Source of the DNA: JAICXG01 sp036494545
Lineage (GTDB): Bacteria; Verrucomicrobiota; Verrucomicrobiia; Chthoniobacterales; UBA10450
Assembly (NCBI GenBank): GCA_036494545.1
Contig: DASXOB010000016.1
Location: 62,001-126,000 of the forward strand
DNA length: 64,000 bases
Direction: 5' to 3'
This document shows, piece by piece, positions 50,058-59,261 of the stretch. Under the pieces are notes generated by a model. The model saw nothing but the letters and a program-made list of their open reading frames with translations, did no database searches and was not told where the DNA came from. The position numbers and the translations under genes were made by a program. Position 1 is the stretch's first letter; the number at the start of each line of letters is the position of its first letter.

Positions 50058-50224
50058 GGGCGCGGTCCGTCGGGATCGCTGCGGACCGGTTTGCTCGCCG
50101 GTGGCCGCCGGCGCAAAGCCAGGTTAGGCGACGGTGGGGGTTTCGACGGAAGATTGAGTTTTTCGCCAAGTGCTTTGCGGGCTTTTTCGGCCGGAGCAGG
50201 TCCACGGACGTTTGATTTTTTCAT
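50054..50224 (-). CDS. Small basic hypothetical protein (56 aa)
   Basis: ATG at 50224; begins MKKSNVRGPAPAEKARKALG, very basic and proline-rich. Ends in a GTGA overlap with the next ORF; the two may be one frameshifted gene. Not recognised. Confidence 0.4.
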   Translation of the reverse strand: MKKSNVRGPAPAEKARKALGEKLNLPSKPPPSPNLALRRRPPASKPVRSDPDGPRP

Positions 50225-50334
50225 GGCGTGTTCTCGCGATCTTGTTCAACTGCTTAAGTCGGCGAACGCTGAGCTGACATTGAGCATTGTTCGTCGCTTT
50301 TCATTTCGCAAACTCGATCCTCGTGCCTTTCACC

Positions 50335-50420
50335 AATTCATCGCGCCGCCGAGGGGCCGAGCTGCTCGAGCACGGAGTCCGCTACCGCACTTGGGCGCCT
50401 GGTAAGACGGCAGTCCAAGC
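50335..50420 (+). pseudogene. Remnant of a trehalohydrolase (TreZ)-like N-terminus
   Basis: RRGAELLEHGVRYRTWAPGK resembles the N-terminal carbohydrate-binding start of TreZ/GlgB-type enzymes. The match ends within about 30 residues and no catalytic barrel follows. The remainder of 50225-50644 shows nothing else I can support. Confidence 0.4.
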
Positions 50421-50644
50421 GGAGGACATCCTTGGGCCTCGTTATTTGAGGAAAGGCCGTCTTGGCAATTGGTGCTTTCGACGAACGAAAACGATTCGGA
50501 GGTGATAGCGAGGAGCCGTTCGCCCACCCGGAAGTGCGCATCTTCCGCCGCGCTTCTCCGATTCCTTGGGCAGAGGACTTCGCCTAACGAACGCGAACGT
50601 TGACCGCGGTTGTGGACACGAGCAGAATGGAGATTCGTCGCTTC

Positions 50645-51118
50645 ATGAACAAGATTCTCACAGTGCCGGAGTTAGCCGAATACGCGGCGATTCTTCGCGC
50701 CGAAGGACGCCGCCTTGTGCTTACAAATGGCTGCTTCGATTTGCTGCACATAGGGCATGTGCGCAATCTTAAGCAGGCAGCGGAGCTCGGAGATTGCCTG
50801 GCGGTGGCGGTGAATAGCGATGAATCCGTGCGTGCGCTCAAGGGCCTGGGAAGGCCGCTCAATTCGCAGGAAGACCGAGCAGAGGTCTTGGCAGCGCTAG
50901 CGTGCGTGGATTTCGTGACAACTTTTTCGGATCTCCGCGCTGCGCGGGTAATCGAGGCGGTACGGCCGGTCATCTATGTAAAAGGTGGTGACTACACAAT
51001 CGAAAACCTCGATCCGACCGAAGTGGCAGCTCTCGAAAAAGTGGGCGCAAAAATTCAAACGCTTCCGTTAGTCCCGGGAAAATCCACTTCCAGCCTGATC
51101 GAGAAGATGCGGTCATGA
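50645..51118 (+). CDS. rfaE2: Cytidylyltransferase-like ADP-heptose synthase (RfaE2 domain)
   Basis: 157 aa from ATG 50645 (MNKILTVPELAEYAAILRAE). Nucleotidyltransferase motif TNGCFDLLHIGHVRNLKQA, then NSDESVRALKGLGRP, RAEVLAALACVDFV and VYVKGGDYTIENL, which identify the adenylyltransferase half of HldE. It makes ADP-heptose for lipopolysaccharide. The kinase half is absent, so it is encoded elsewhere. Overlaps purN by 4 bp. Confidence 0.92.
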   Translation: MNKILTVPELAEYAAILRAEGRRLVLTNGCFDLLHIGHVRNLKQAAELGDCLAVAVNSDESVRALKGLGRPLNSQEDRAEVLAALACVDFVTTFSDLRAARVIEAVRPVIYVKGGDYTIENLDPTEVAALEKVGAKIQTLPLVPGKSTSSLIEKMRS

Positions 51119-51735
51119 ACCAACCTCGCCGGCTCAAGCTCGCAATTCTGGGATCGGGGAAAGGCTCAAATTGCCGCGCGATTCTTAACCAAATTCGGCT
51201 GGGGAATTTGGCTGCGGAGTGTTGCGTGGTGGTTTCCGACGTAACGCATGCGGGAATTTTGTCGATTGCGCGCGAATTTGGTGTGCCTGATGTCTCTCTT
51301 CCTCCTGCAAAGTTTCGGACCAGGCTCGAGCCTGAACTGGAAACAAAGCTCGTTAGGTTACTGCAGGACGCAAAGGTGGAGCTGGTGGTATTGGCGGGGT
51401 TTATGCGCATCCTTAAAGCACCGATGCTGGAAGCGTTTCCGCGCCGGATCATCAATATTCATCCATCGCTCCTGCCGAAATTTCCTGGTCGCGAAGCATG
51501 GACTCAAGCACTGGCGAACGATGAGACCGTGACGGGCTGTACCGTGCATTATGTTGAACCTGGAGTGGACAGCGGCGAGACCATCGCACAACGCGAGGTG
51601 CCAATCTTGCCTAACGATACGCCAGCGAGTTTGCACGCCCGAATTCAGATCGCTGAACGCGAGCTTTTTCCGATGGTGATCGCTCAATTTGCCGCTCAAA
51701 TGCCGGCTCCACTTCAACCACGCTCCGACTTCTGA
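51115..51735 (+). CDS. purN: Phosphoribosylglycinamide formyltransferase
   Basis: 206 aa. LAILGSGKGSNCRAIL (GAR binding), VVLAGFMRIL, INIHPSLLPKFPG (catalytic Asn and His), and GCTVHYVEPGVDSGETI are all present. Third step of purine synthesis. Start overlaps rfaE2 (ATGA); its 3' end overlaps convergent gpsA by 22 bp. Confidence 0.95.
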   Translation: MNQPRRLKLAILGSGKGSNCRAILNQIRLGNLAAECCVVVSDVTHAGILSIAREFGVPDVSLPPAKFRTRLEPELETKLVRLLQDAKVELVVLAGFMRILKAPMLEAFPRRIINIHPSLLPKFPGREAWTQALANDETVTGCTVHYVEPGVDSGETIAQREVPILPNDTPASLHARIQIAERELFPMVIAQFAAQMPAPLQPRSDF

Positions 51736-52715
51736 TCGCGGCCTAACAATTCCTGCATTGCCTGAGCGGGCGATTTCTGTTTATGGAGCACCGAATAAAC
51801 TTGGTCGATGATCGGCGTCTCGACGCCGAGCTTGCGCGCGCATTCGAAGGCACTGCGGGAAGTCGGAATCCCTTCCGCGACAGTCTTCATTTCGCGTGTG
51901 ATTGCCTCCAGAGACTTTCCGCGTCCCAGATGCTCGCCCAGCTGGCGGTTGCGACTGTGCTGGCTAAAGCAGGTTGCGATCAGATCGCCCACGCCGCTCA
52001 GTCCTTGAAAAGTGCGCGCGTCGCCACCCATCGCCACGCCCAAACGTAGGAGCTCCGCGAGCGAGCGGGTTACAAGTCCGGCCTTGGAATTATCCCCAAA
52101 ACCGAATCCATCGCTCACTCCAGCGGGAATAGCGAAGATGTTTTTGAGAGCGCCACCCAGCTCTATTCCTACAACCTCATTACTCGTATAAATCCGAAAA
52201 CGCGAGCTCCCGAGCATCGCTTGGAGATGTTCGGCGACCGCTTGGTCGCGGCAGCCTAAAACAGCGGCGCTGGGAAGCCCTTGAGCCACTTCAATCGCAA
52301 GGTTAGGTCCGGAAAGGACCGCAATCGGGTTATCGGGGAATTTTTCTTGCAGAATTTCGCTCATCCGCATGCCGGTGCCATGCTCGATTCCCTTCGTGCA
52401 ACTCATGAGAGCGGCGAGTCGATTAACCCCGGCTTTCCGAATCGACTCGGCGACGTCGCGCAAGGCGACAGATGGCGTGACAAAAACAATCAAATCCGCG
52501 CTGGCGCAGTCGCCGATTTGATCGGTTAAATAAATGCGCTCGGATAATTGAGCGTTAGGTAAATATTCCGGATTTCGTCTGGTCTGCGCGATCTGGGCTA
52601 CTCGCGCGGGGGTGCGGCCCCAGAGGAATACATCGGCATCAGCCTGCGACCACAGAAGAGAAACCGCAGTGCCCCATCCGCCGGTTCCTAAGATAGCGAC
52701 ACGGGTGGCCTTCAT
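51714..52715 (-). CDS. gpsA: NAD(P)-dependent glycerol-3-phosphate dehydrogenase
   Basis: 333 aa from ATG 52715. GTGGWGTAVSLLWSQ at the N-terminus, AVLSGPNLAIEVAQGLPSA, and the catalytic-Lys region ELGGALKNIFAIPAGVSDG; GLSGVGDLIATCFSQHSRNR is also standard. Supplies sn-glycerol-3-phosphate, the acceptor used by the adjacent PlsY. Start overlaps plsY by 4 bp. Confidence 0.95.
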   Translation of the reverse strand: MKATRVAILGTGGWGTAVSLLWSQADADVFLWGRTPARVAQIAQTRRNPEYLPNAQLSERIYLTDQIGDCASADLIVFVTPSVALRDVAESIRKAGVNRLAALMSCTKGIEHGTGMRMSEILQEKFPDNPIAVLSGPNLAIEVAQGLPSAAVLGCRDQAVAEHLQAMLGSSRFRIYTSNEVVGIELGGALKNIFAIPAGVSDGFGFGDNSKAGLVTRSLAELLRLGVAMGGDARTFQGLSGVGDLIATCFSQHSRNRQLGEHLGRGKSLEAITREMKTVAEGIPTSRSAFECARKLGVETPIIDQVYSVLHKQKSPAQAMQELLGRDQKSERG

Positions 52716-53344
52716 TTTTCGCCGAACCGCTGCTCCTGACCTCGCAAGAGTCGCTCCAGATTTGACCGATGCCGCCAAACAACGACGGTGGCGATTAGAA
52801 GCGAGAATGGCAGCAAGCTCGCGCCCGTCAGAAGGTTAAATTCGAGGTAGATCGCAACGAAGATTGGAAGAGAAGATGCGGCTGCAACAGAAGCGATAGA
52901 AACATAACGGGTTAGCTTAAACAATATCACCCAAACCACCAGCACCGAGATCACTGCCAGAGGCATCAGGCCTAAGAGCACTCCAGCAGAAGTGGCTACC
53001 CCTTTTCCTCCACGAAATCGAAGCCAAATCGGGAATGTATGACCAAAAACGCAGGCAACGCCGGCGGCGATGCCCACCAATTCGCGCTTGGGCGAGGAGA
53101 AGCAATAGGTCGCTATCCAGAACGCAAATACCACCGAAAGAAGGCCTTTTAAACAATCCAACGAAAATACCAGATAGCCCCAGCCCTTGCCTAAAACTCG
53201 CAGGACATTCGTTGCCCCAATGTTTCCGCTACCTTGCGTGCGAATATCAATGCCTCGATTGGCCGCAATTAGGAAACCATTCGGACAAGAGCCTAGTAAA
53301 TACCCAATTAGAGAAGCCGAAACGTAGCAGATCGGCGACGTCAT
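52712..53344 (-). CDS. plsY: Acyl-phosphate:glycerol-3-phosphate acyltransferase
   Basis: 210 aa from ATG 53344. Five or so membrane helices with the three PlsY motifs: GYLLGSCPNGFL, GSGNIGATNVLRVLG and GHTFPIWLRFRGGKGVAT. First acylation of phospholipid synthesis, with substrate from the neighbouring gpsA. Coupled to mnmG by an ATGA overlap. Confidence 0.95.
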   Translation of the reverse strand: MTSPICYVSASLIGYLLGSCPNGFLIAANRGIDIRTQGSGNIGATNVLRVLGKGWGYLVFSLDCLKGLLSVVFAFWIATYCFSSPKRELVGIAAGVACVFGHTFPIWLRFRGGKGVATSAGVLLGLMPLAVISVLVVWVILFKLTRYVSIASVAAASSLPIFVAIYLEFNLLTGASLLPFSLLIATVVVWRHRSNLERLLRGQEQRFGEK

Positions 53345-55248
53345 CGACAACTTGATTTGAGAACCCTCGAACGGAGCCAGAGGGTGACTATTCCGAGATC
53401 GCTTGGGGTAACACCACTAATTCTCGCTGCTTGTCCCACAGTTTGCGGACGCACTGCCATCAACTTTTGGCGCGCTTCGGTGCGAAGTCCAGGTACGATT
53501 GCATAGTCGATTTCAGCCGGGATCTTGGTCAGATGGGCAGAACGCTGAGCCTCGATCTGAGAGGTCTGTCGACGAATATACCCTTCATACTTAATTTCCG
53601 TTTCAAGTAGCTCCCAAACCTCAAGCCCATACTCTCGAATTAACTCTTCGGGTAATTTGCGGACATCGAATCTTGGCCGCTTTAAAATTTGTGCCAAAAT
53701 TTCACCCTGCCACCGGAGAGAAATTGCGACTTGTCGGGCCTGCTCTAGGCGTTGCATCTTTCCAATCACGCGCGCATGACGTCCAGCATCCACTAGACCC
53801 ACTAGGGCGGCCTTTGGCGTCAGTCTCTGATCGGCGTTATCGTGACGCAGCAAGAGTCTATATTCGGCGCGACTAGTAAACATCCGGTAGGGTTCATCAG
53901 TACCCACTGTTACAAGATCGTCGATCAAGACTCCGATGTAGGCTTCGCTCCGATGAAGAACGAAGGGCGGCCGACCTGCAACGCTGAGCGCGGCGTTAGC
54001 TCCGGCCATCAACCCCTGAGCGGCTGCCTCTTCATAGCCAGAGGTTCCATTGATCTGACCTGCGAAATACAGCCCTTGAACGAGCTTCGTCTCCAAAGTG
54101 GAATGAAGTTGCGTCGGCGGAAAGTAATCATATTCGACTGCATAGCCAGGGCGCATGATTTCTGCATGGCTCAAGCCAATAATCGAGCGGACGAATTGTT
54201 GCTGCACTTCATATGGAAGACTCGTCGAAACGCCATTGAGATAAAATTCTTCGGTTTGTCGTCCTTCGGGCTCTAGGAAAACAAGATGTCGATCTCTATC
54301 GGGAAACTTAACCACTTTGTCCTCGATTGAGGGACAATAACGCGGACCGGTGCCCTCAATTTGGCCGCAATAGAGCGGCGATCGATGAAGATTCCGACGG
54401 ATGATTTCGTGGGTCTCCGTCGTGGTCTCTGTCATCCAACACGGTAACTGTTCCACGTGGAACGATCCATTAATCATCCGATTTGAGATCGACTCCCCCC
54501 GTTGGGCGATTTCCTCCAAGGGAAGATAGGACAAACGTGTTGGTGGTTCATCGCCTGGTTGCATTTGGCAAACGCCAAAATCGATGGAGCGCGCATTGAC
54601 TCGGCAAGGAGTTCCAGTCTTGAACCGAGCCATTTTGAAACCGATTGCGGCAAGCTGAAGACTTAACGCTGATGAGGCATCCGCCATTCTACCACCGGAA
54701 CCCCTTCTATTGCCAACATGCAAGAGTCCCCGAAGAAATGTTCCGGCTGTTATGACCACACTGTCGGCTCGCACAGAAAAACCAAGATCCGATTGCACGC
54801 CCGCCGCTCGACCGCTTTCAATCAGAATGCTCTCGGCGCCCGCTTGCTTTACGTCCAATCCTATTTGACCCTCTATAAGGGCCTTCAAACGAGCCTGATA
54901 CGCCTTTTTGTCACATTGTACTCGCGGAGCCTGGACACTGGATCCCTTTCCGCGGTTCAACATTCGAAACTGAATTCCCGTAGCATCGGCGTTAAGAGCC
55001 ATAGCGCCACCAAGTGCGTCAATCTCTCGCACAATATGACCCTTCGCTAGACCTCCGATCGCCGGGTTACAGGACATTTGGCCGATCGTGTCCAGATTTT
55101 GCGTTAAGAGAAGTGTCTTCGCTCCCAGACGAGTAGCCGCAAGCGCAGCCTCTATCCCGGCATGGCCAGCTCCCACTACGACAACGTCGTATCGGCGGTT
55201 GAGAAAAAACTGTTCCACAGTGGGAGTTACGTTGAGCGTCGAGAACAT
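53341..55248 (-). CDS. mnmG: tRNA uridine-5-carboxymethylaminomethyl modification enzyme MnmG
   Basis: 635 aa from ATG 55248. FAD-binding VVVVGAGHAGIEAALAA, QMSCNPAIGGLAKGHIVREI, and NGTSGYEEAAAQGLMAGANA are typical; the C-terminal helical domain that binds MnmE and tRNA is complete. Forms cmnm5U34 in tRNA with MnmE. First gene of the mnmG-plsY-gpsA group, all with 4-bp overlaps. GC is lower than average here. Confidence 0.96.
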   Translation of the reverse strand: MFSTLNVTPTVEQFFLNRRYDVVVVGAGHAGIEAALAATRLGAKTLLLTQNLDTIGQMSCNPAIGGLAKGHIVREIDALGGAMALNADATGIQFRMLNRGKGSSVQAPRVQCDKKAYQARLKALIEGQIGLDVKQAGAESILIESGRAAGVQSDLGFSVRADSVVITAGTFLRGLLHVGNRRGSGGRMADASSALSLQLAAIGFKMARFKTGTPCRVNARSIDFGVCQMQPGDEPPTRLSYLPLEEIAQRGESISNRMINGSFHVEQLPCWMTETTTETHEIIRRNLHRSPLYCGQIEGTGPRYCPSIEDKVVKFPDRDRHLVFLEPEGRQTEEFYLNGVSTSLPYEVQQQFVRSIIGLSHAEIMRPGYAVEYDYFPPTQLHSTLETKLVQGLYFAGQINGTSGYEEAAAQGLMAGANAALSVAGRPPFVLHRSEAYIGVLIDDLVTVGTDEPYRMFTSRAEYRLLLRHDNADQRLTPKAALVGLVDAGRHARVIGKMQRLEQARQVAISLRWQGEILAQILKRPRFDVRKLPEELIREYGLEVWELLETEIKYEGYIRRQTSQIEAQRSAHLTKIPAEIDYAIVPGLRTEARQKLMAVRPQTVGQAARISGVTPSDLGIVTLWLRSRVLKSSCR

Positions 55249-55315
55249 GCGCCCGAGAACAAATACCTGAGCTGCCACCGAAAAGCGTTGCGCCTAGCGG
55301 CTAGATTGAGACGGT

Positions 55316-56080
55316 CTATTTCACTGCCCATACTTCATGCCGATCATGCTTGCGCCTGGGTACCTCGCGCGGCTTTGCTGCTATCTCTGCATCCTGCAAC
55401 AGCCGTAAGGAAATCCGCCCCAGCAACACCAACACTGCAATAGAGAGTATAAAACCCCCTCCCCAAATTACATACTCGATCATTCTTGGATGACTCTGGC
55501 CTCTTACAAGGTTTAAACCTAATTGGCCTAACGTCCCAATGTATGCGTACAAAAACAGCCCGGGAGCCTGACCTATCGCTATCCACAAAATGCAGGTGCG
55601 AAACCGGATGGCCGTTAATCCGTATAGATAATTCAGTAAACTTGTTGGGAATAACGGATGTAATTGGCTCAGCAAGATGATCTTCCATCCTTCCCGCCTT
55701 ACCGCGGGCTCCAGTGCACCCAAGGTTGGATTATGCTTCAATTTTTGTCGCAGCCAGCGACGGCCAAGCCAGCGGCTGAGAAAGAAAGCGATCGCTGCAC
55801 CAGTAATATTGCCAACAAAGACAATTAGGAATCCCCACCACAGGCCAAAAAAGAAGCCTCCACCGATGCTCAATAACCCCCCGGGCAACAGCAAAACGTT
55901 GCAGCAAGCGTATAGGATCGGGTAACAAATCGCGCTCCAAGCTCCGAGATGCATGATTTTCAGTTGTACATCCGACAACCAATTCGTAATTGGGAAAAAA
56001 CGGCTTGCAATGAATACGGAAGTGACCATCGCGATTATGCCGCCGCCCTGTAGATAGAGTGCGCCCCGCACTTTCGACAT
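55316..56080 (-). CDS. TVP38/TMEM64 (SNARE-associated/DedA-like) membrane protein
   Basis: About 254 aa from the ATG near 56080; a TTG at 56197 would extend it. Six hydrophobic segments with the family core LLLPGGLLSIGGGFFFGLWWG, GAAIAFFLSRWLGRRW and LFPTSLLNYLYGLT. Members are inner-membrane proteins possibly acting as lipid transporters or scramblases. It contains the only CGTTAGGC word between 51.6 and 57.9 kb. Confidence 0.88.
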   Translation of the reverse strand: MSKVRGALYLQGGGIIAMVTSVFIASRFFPITNWLSDVQLKIMHLGAWSAICYPILYACCNVLLLPGGLLSIGGGFFFGLWWGFLIVFVGNITGAAIAFFLSRWLGRRWLRQKLKHNPTLGALEPAVRREGWKIILLSQLHPLFPTSLLNYLYGLTAIRFRTCILWIAIGQAPGLFLYAYIGTLGQLGLNLVRGQSHPRMIEYVIWGGGFILSIAVLVLLGRISLRLLQDAEIAAKPREVPRRKHDRHEVWAVK

Positions 56081-56713
56081 TCTGCTACTTTGCCTAGTTA
56101 GCAGCTCAAGCGCAACCGGCCTCTTCGGCTTGGCACGTAACAACCGCTTTTCCGTCCAGCCTCCGCTATTTGGTCGAAGCTCAAGTGACCAATTCAATCC
56201 TTAGTAAGGTAATCGGAAACTTCAAGGCATCACTCTTTTCGTAACAATAGCCATCAGGCTCGCAGCGACACACCAATCCAAACAGAAGTAACCTGCGCAC
56301 GCTTCTACTCGTTGTTATAAAATTGTGCACAAAGAGATAATAACTCCTAATAGACATCAATATTCCTTGCCATTCCTCCTGCTGGCGCCTTTAAGCGCAC
56401 TAAATTCAAAAGTTGTTCCCCTTTGACATCGAGCCGAATTAGCGAAGGTGTTCTTCTGTTCTGTGATGAGTTATTCGGGCACTGAAGATGATTAAGTTGG
56501 AATTAGTAATTTATAAATCTTCCTAGCATTCAAAGAATAAGTCAGCCTTTATTGTCCCTTTATGGAGCCACTTCGCGCGCCGCCAAATACCGAAAGACAA
56601 CTACTCTCCGGACGATGCAGGGAAAAAAATGCGACGGCTAGCGAGATAGACGCTATCAGTAATGCCTTGTGCGAGAAGGCATGACTTGGCGGCATCAAGT
56701 ACTTTCTCCTGGC
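56081..56713. other. Gene-poor AT-rich gap
   Basis: About 630 bp without a supportable gene and clearly richer in A+T than its flanks. It contains a hairpin, ATGCCTT (56662-56668) and AAGGCAT (56676-56682) around 7 nt, just ahead of the next gene. It holds no convincing DnaA boxes and no repeats beyond this. Confidence 0.6.
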
Positions 56714-57430
56714 ATGCCCATGGCTCAAGCAAGCGGGCGCTGTGGTCTTGCGATCATGACGAAAGCCCCGCGCGCCGGTTATGTAAAAACGCGCCTGTCC
56801 CCTCCGCTCACGCTGCCCCAAGCAGCCGGCCTGAACGTGTGTTTCCTGCGCGACATTGCCTGCTCAATTGAAAAAGCCGGTCCGCCGGGCCAAGGCATCG
56901 CCTGTTATACCCCGGTTGGGCAAGAGGACGCCTACTGCGAAGTGTTGCCAAGTTCATTCCACCTCATACCGCAGCATGAAGGAAAATTCGGTCAACGCCT
57001 CACCGGAGCAATCGAAGATCTCCTCACGATCGGATTCGCGTCGGTTTGCCTGATCAATTCTGATAGCCCAATTCTGCCGGCATCGAGTTTTCGCCGGGCC
57101 ATCGAAATTCTCTGCGAGCCTGGCGATTCGGTTGTTCTCGGCCCGTCGGATGATGGCGGCTATTACCTAATCGGCATGAAAAAACTGTATCGACGGCTGT
57201 TTGAACAAATCACCTGGAGTACCGAAAAGGTCTTTGCACAGACATTGCAAAGAGCCTCCGAGATCCAAGTGGAAGTTCGATTACTACCTACCGCTTACGA
57301 TGTGGATGATCGAGACGCGCTCGATCGACTGTGTCAGGATTTATTGGGCCCAAACGAGGCAAATCCGTCGCAGGCTCCCGCCACGCGTGAGTTTCTCCAA
57401 CGATGGATGGCCGGCTTGGTTCCATCATGA
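56714..57430 (+). CDS. TIGR04282/DUF2064 family glycosyltransferase-like protein
   Basis: About 238 aa from ATG 56714. A GT-A-like fold: AIMTKAPRAGYVKTRLSPPL (nucleotide-sugar loop), GQRLTGAIEDLL, LINSDSPILPA and LGPSDDGGYYLIG. Often found in gene sets for arsenosugars and other glycosides; the true donor is unknown here. ATGA overlap with the epimerase gene suggests a shared pathway. Confidence 0.87.
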   Translation: MPMAQASGRCGLAIMTKAPRAGYVKTRLSPPLTLPQAAGLNVCFLRDIACSIEKAGPPGQGIACYTPVGQEDAYCEVLPSSFHLIPQHEGKFGQRLTGAIEDLLTIGFASVCLINSDSPILPASSFRRAIEILCEPGDSVVLGPSDDGGYYLIGMKKLYRRLFEQITWSTEKVFAQTLQRASEIQVEVRLLPTAYDVDDRDALDRLCQDLLGPNEANPSQAPATREFLQRWMAGLVPS

Positions 57431-58548
57431 AGCGCGCTCTTGTAACAGGCGGTGCGGGACTCATTGGATCTCACGTTGCGGATCTATTGCGTCAGGAAGG
57501 CTGGCGGGTGCGTGTGCTTGATAATCTGGAACCCCAGACTCATCGCCATGGCCGCCCCTGCTGGGTGCAGGCTGACGAGAATTTCATAGAAGGGGATCTG
57601 CGCGATCGCGTCACCATGCTTGCCGCGCTCGACGGAATCGACTTCATTTTTCACCAGGCAGCCTATGGCGGATACATGCCTGAAATTGCGAAATACGTAG
57701 AAGTTAATTCGTTCGGTACGGCCCAGATGCTGGAAGTGATTCGCGAAGAAAAAATACCGGTGAAAAAGGTGATCGTTGCTTCCTCCCAAGCTGTCTACAG
57801 CGAAGGTGCGGGGCAATGTCCAGAGCACGGCCTGGTTTTTCCGCCGGCTCGGCCAGTCGAACAACTCAGCCACGGCGATTGGATGGTTCACTGTCCACTC
57901 TGTGGCTCGGTCACAATTAGCGCGCCTACGCCCGAGCACGCGCCGATCGGTGGCGAAACGGTCTATGGCCTAACGAAAATCGATCAAGAGAAGCTCGTCC
58001 TTCTTTGGGGCAAACAAATCGGCATCCCTACCGTCGCGCTGCGTTACTCCTGTACCTACGGTCCCCGTCAGTCTATCTTCAACCCCTACACTGGCGTCAT
58101 CGCGATTTTTTGCACGCGCTTGCTCAACGATCTGCCACCGATCCTTTACGAAGATGGTGAGCAGACCCGCGACTTTTCTTTCGTTGAAGACATCGCCCGC
58201 GCGAACTTGCTCGCGGCCGAGACGGAGGAACTCGATGGTCTTCCGGTAAATGTCGGCAGTGGACACGGTGTCCCGATTCGCGAAATCGCCGAGTGTCTCG
58301 CCAACGCGCTCGATATTCAGATTGCTCCCGAAACAAAAGGCGAATTTAGGCCGGGGGAAATGCGGCACTTAACGAGCGACATCACCCGCATTCGAGCTGC
58401 TGGGTATGAGCCGCAGGTCGATCTTGTCAGCGGGATCGAGCGTTATCTCAACTGGATTCGGCAGCAAGAAAATGTACGCGACTACTTCACCGCCGCGGCC
58501 GAAATTTTGCGCTACACGGGTATTGTCCATTGTGTCGCCGAGACGTGA
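57427..58548 (+). CDS. Extended SDR nucleotide-sugar epimerase with Cys/His insert
   Basis: 373 aa from ATG 57427. Rossmann motif VTGGAGLIGSHVADLL, catalytic YGLTK, and RYSCTYGPRQ. Between the first half and the YxxxK motif lies a ~45-residue insert with CPEH and CPLCG, a zinc-ribbon-like arrangement that I associate with dTDP-L-rhamnose 4-epimerase-type enzymes. Probably makes an activated sugar for the glycosyltransferases on both sides. Coupled to the next gene by a GTGA overlap. Confidence 0.85.
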   Translation: MKRALVTGGAGLIGSHVADLLRQEGWRVRVLDNLEPQTHRHGRPCWVQADENFIEGDLRDRVTMLAALDGIDFIFHQAAYGGYMPEIAKYVEVNSFGTAQMLEVIREEKIPVKKVIVASSQAVYSEGAGQCPEHGLVFPPARPVEQLSHGDWMVHCPLCGSVTISAPTPEHAPIGGETVYGLTKIDQEKLVLLWGKQIGIPTVALRYSCTYGPRQSIFNPYTGVIAIFCTRLLNDLPPILYEDGEQTRDFSFVEDIARANLLAAETEELDGLPVNVGSGHGVPIREIAECLANALDIQIAPETKGEFRPGEMRHLTSDITRIRAAGYEPQVDLVSGIERYLNWIRQQENVRDYFTAAAEILRYTGIVHCVAET

Positions 58549-59261
58549 ACCGGTATATCTCCGTCATCATTCCAGCGCTCGAGGAAGAAGAGCCGATTGG
58601 TGATGTGGTGCGTTCCTGCCTGGCAACAGGTTTGCCTAACGAAATTATCGTGGTCGACAACGGCAGCACCGACAATACCTTCGAGCGTGCGCAGAATGCT
58701 GGAGCGCGGGTAATAACGGCGCCGCGCGGCTATGGACGGGCCTGTACTGCGGGCGTGGCCGCGGTCGACCCTCGCTCGGAAATTCTCGTTTTTCTCGATG
58801 GCGACGGCAGCGATTGCCCGGAATTGATGGCTCGACTCGTTACACCAATCGCGACCGGTGCAGCCGATTTTGTTGTCGGCTCCCGTGTCCGCGGCGAGCG
58901 CGAACCAGGCAGCATGAATTTGTCGCAAATTCTTGCCGGCCGCCTGGCGGGGTTCCTTCTGCATTTTCTTTATGCCGTAAAATTTAGCGACATGTGCCCA
59001 TTTCGTGCGATTCGACGCGATGCTTTGCAAGGTCTCGGCATGCGTGAGGAAACCTATGGCTGGAACCTTGAAATGCAGATGCGCGCCGCTCGCGCTGGAC
59101 TCCGCATTTTGGAAGTGCCAGTGGATCATTATTGCCGCGTCGGCGGAAGATCGAAGGTCTCAGGCACATGGCGCGGCGCCCTCGGGGCCGGCGCGCGGAT
59201 TATCACGACGTTGCTTCGCGTTGCCTTCGAGCGCCGATCCGCTACGGATGGACGTTATTAG
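58545..59261 (+). CDS. Family 2 glycosyltransferase (DPM1/DPG-synthase type)
   Basis: 238 aa, GTG start at 58545 overlapping the epimerase stop. GT-A motifs: YISVIIPALEEEEPIGDV, IIVVDNGSTDNTFE, LVFLDGDGSDCPE (metal-binding DxD), VVGSRVRGEREPGSM and the acceptor loop YGWNLEMQMRAARAG. No membrane helices at the C-terminus, unlike many polyprenyl-phosphate mannosyltransferases. Overlaps the convergent membrane-protein gene by 20 bp. Confidence 0.9.
   Translation: MNRYISVIIPALEEEEPIGDVVRSCLATGLPNEIIVVDNGSTDNTFERAQNAGARVITAPRGYGRACTAGVAAVDPRSEILVFLDGDGSDCPELMARLVTPIATGAADFVVGSRVRGEREPGSMNLSQILAGRLAGFLLHFLYAVKFSDMCPFRAIRRDALQGLGMREETYGWNLEMQMRAARAGLRILEVPVDHYCRVGGRSKVSGTWRGALGAGARIITTLLRVAFERRSATDGRY

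Noticed and set aside
55300..56713. Replication origin next to mnmG in the AT-rich gap
   Set aside because: No cluster of TTATCCACA-type DnaA boxes and no dnaA, parAB or rsmG nearby; mnmG is here in a plsY-gpsA operon.
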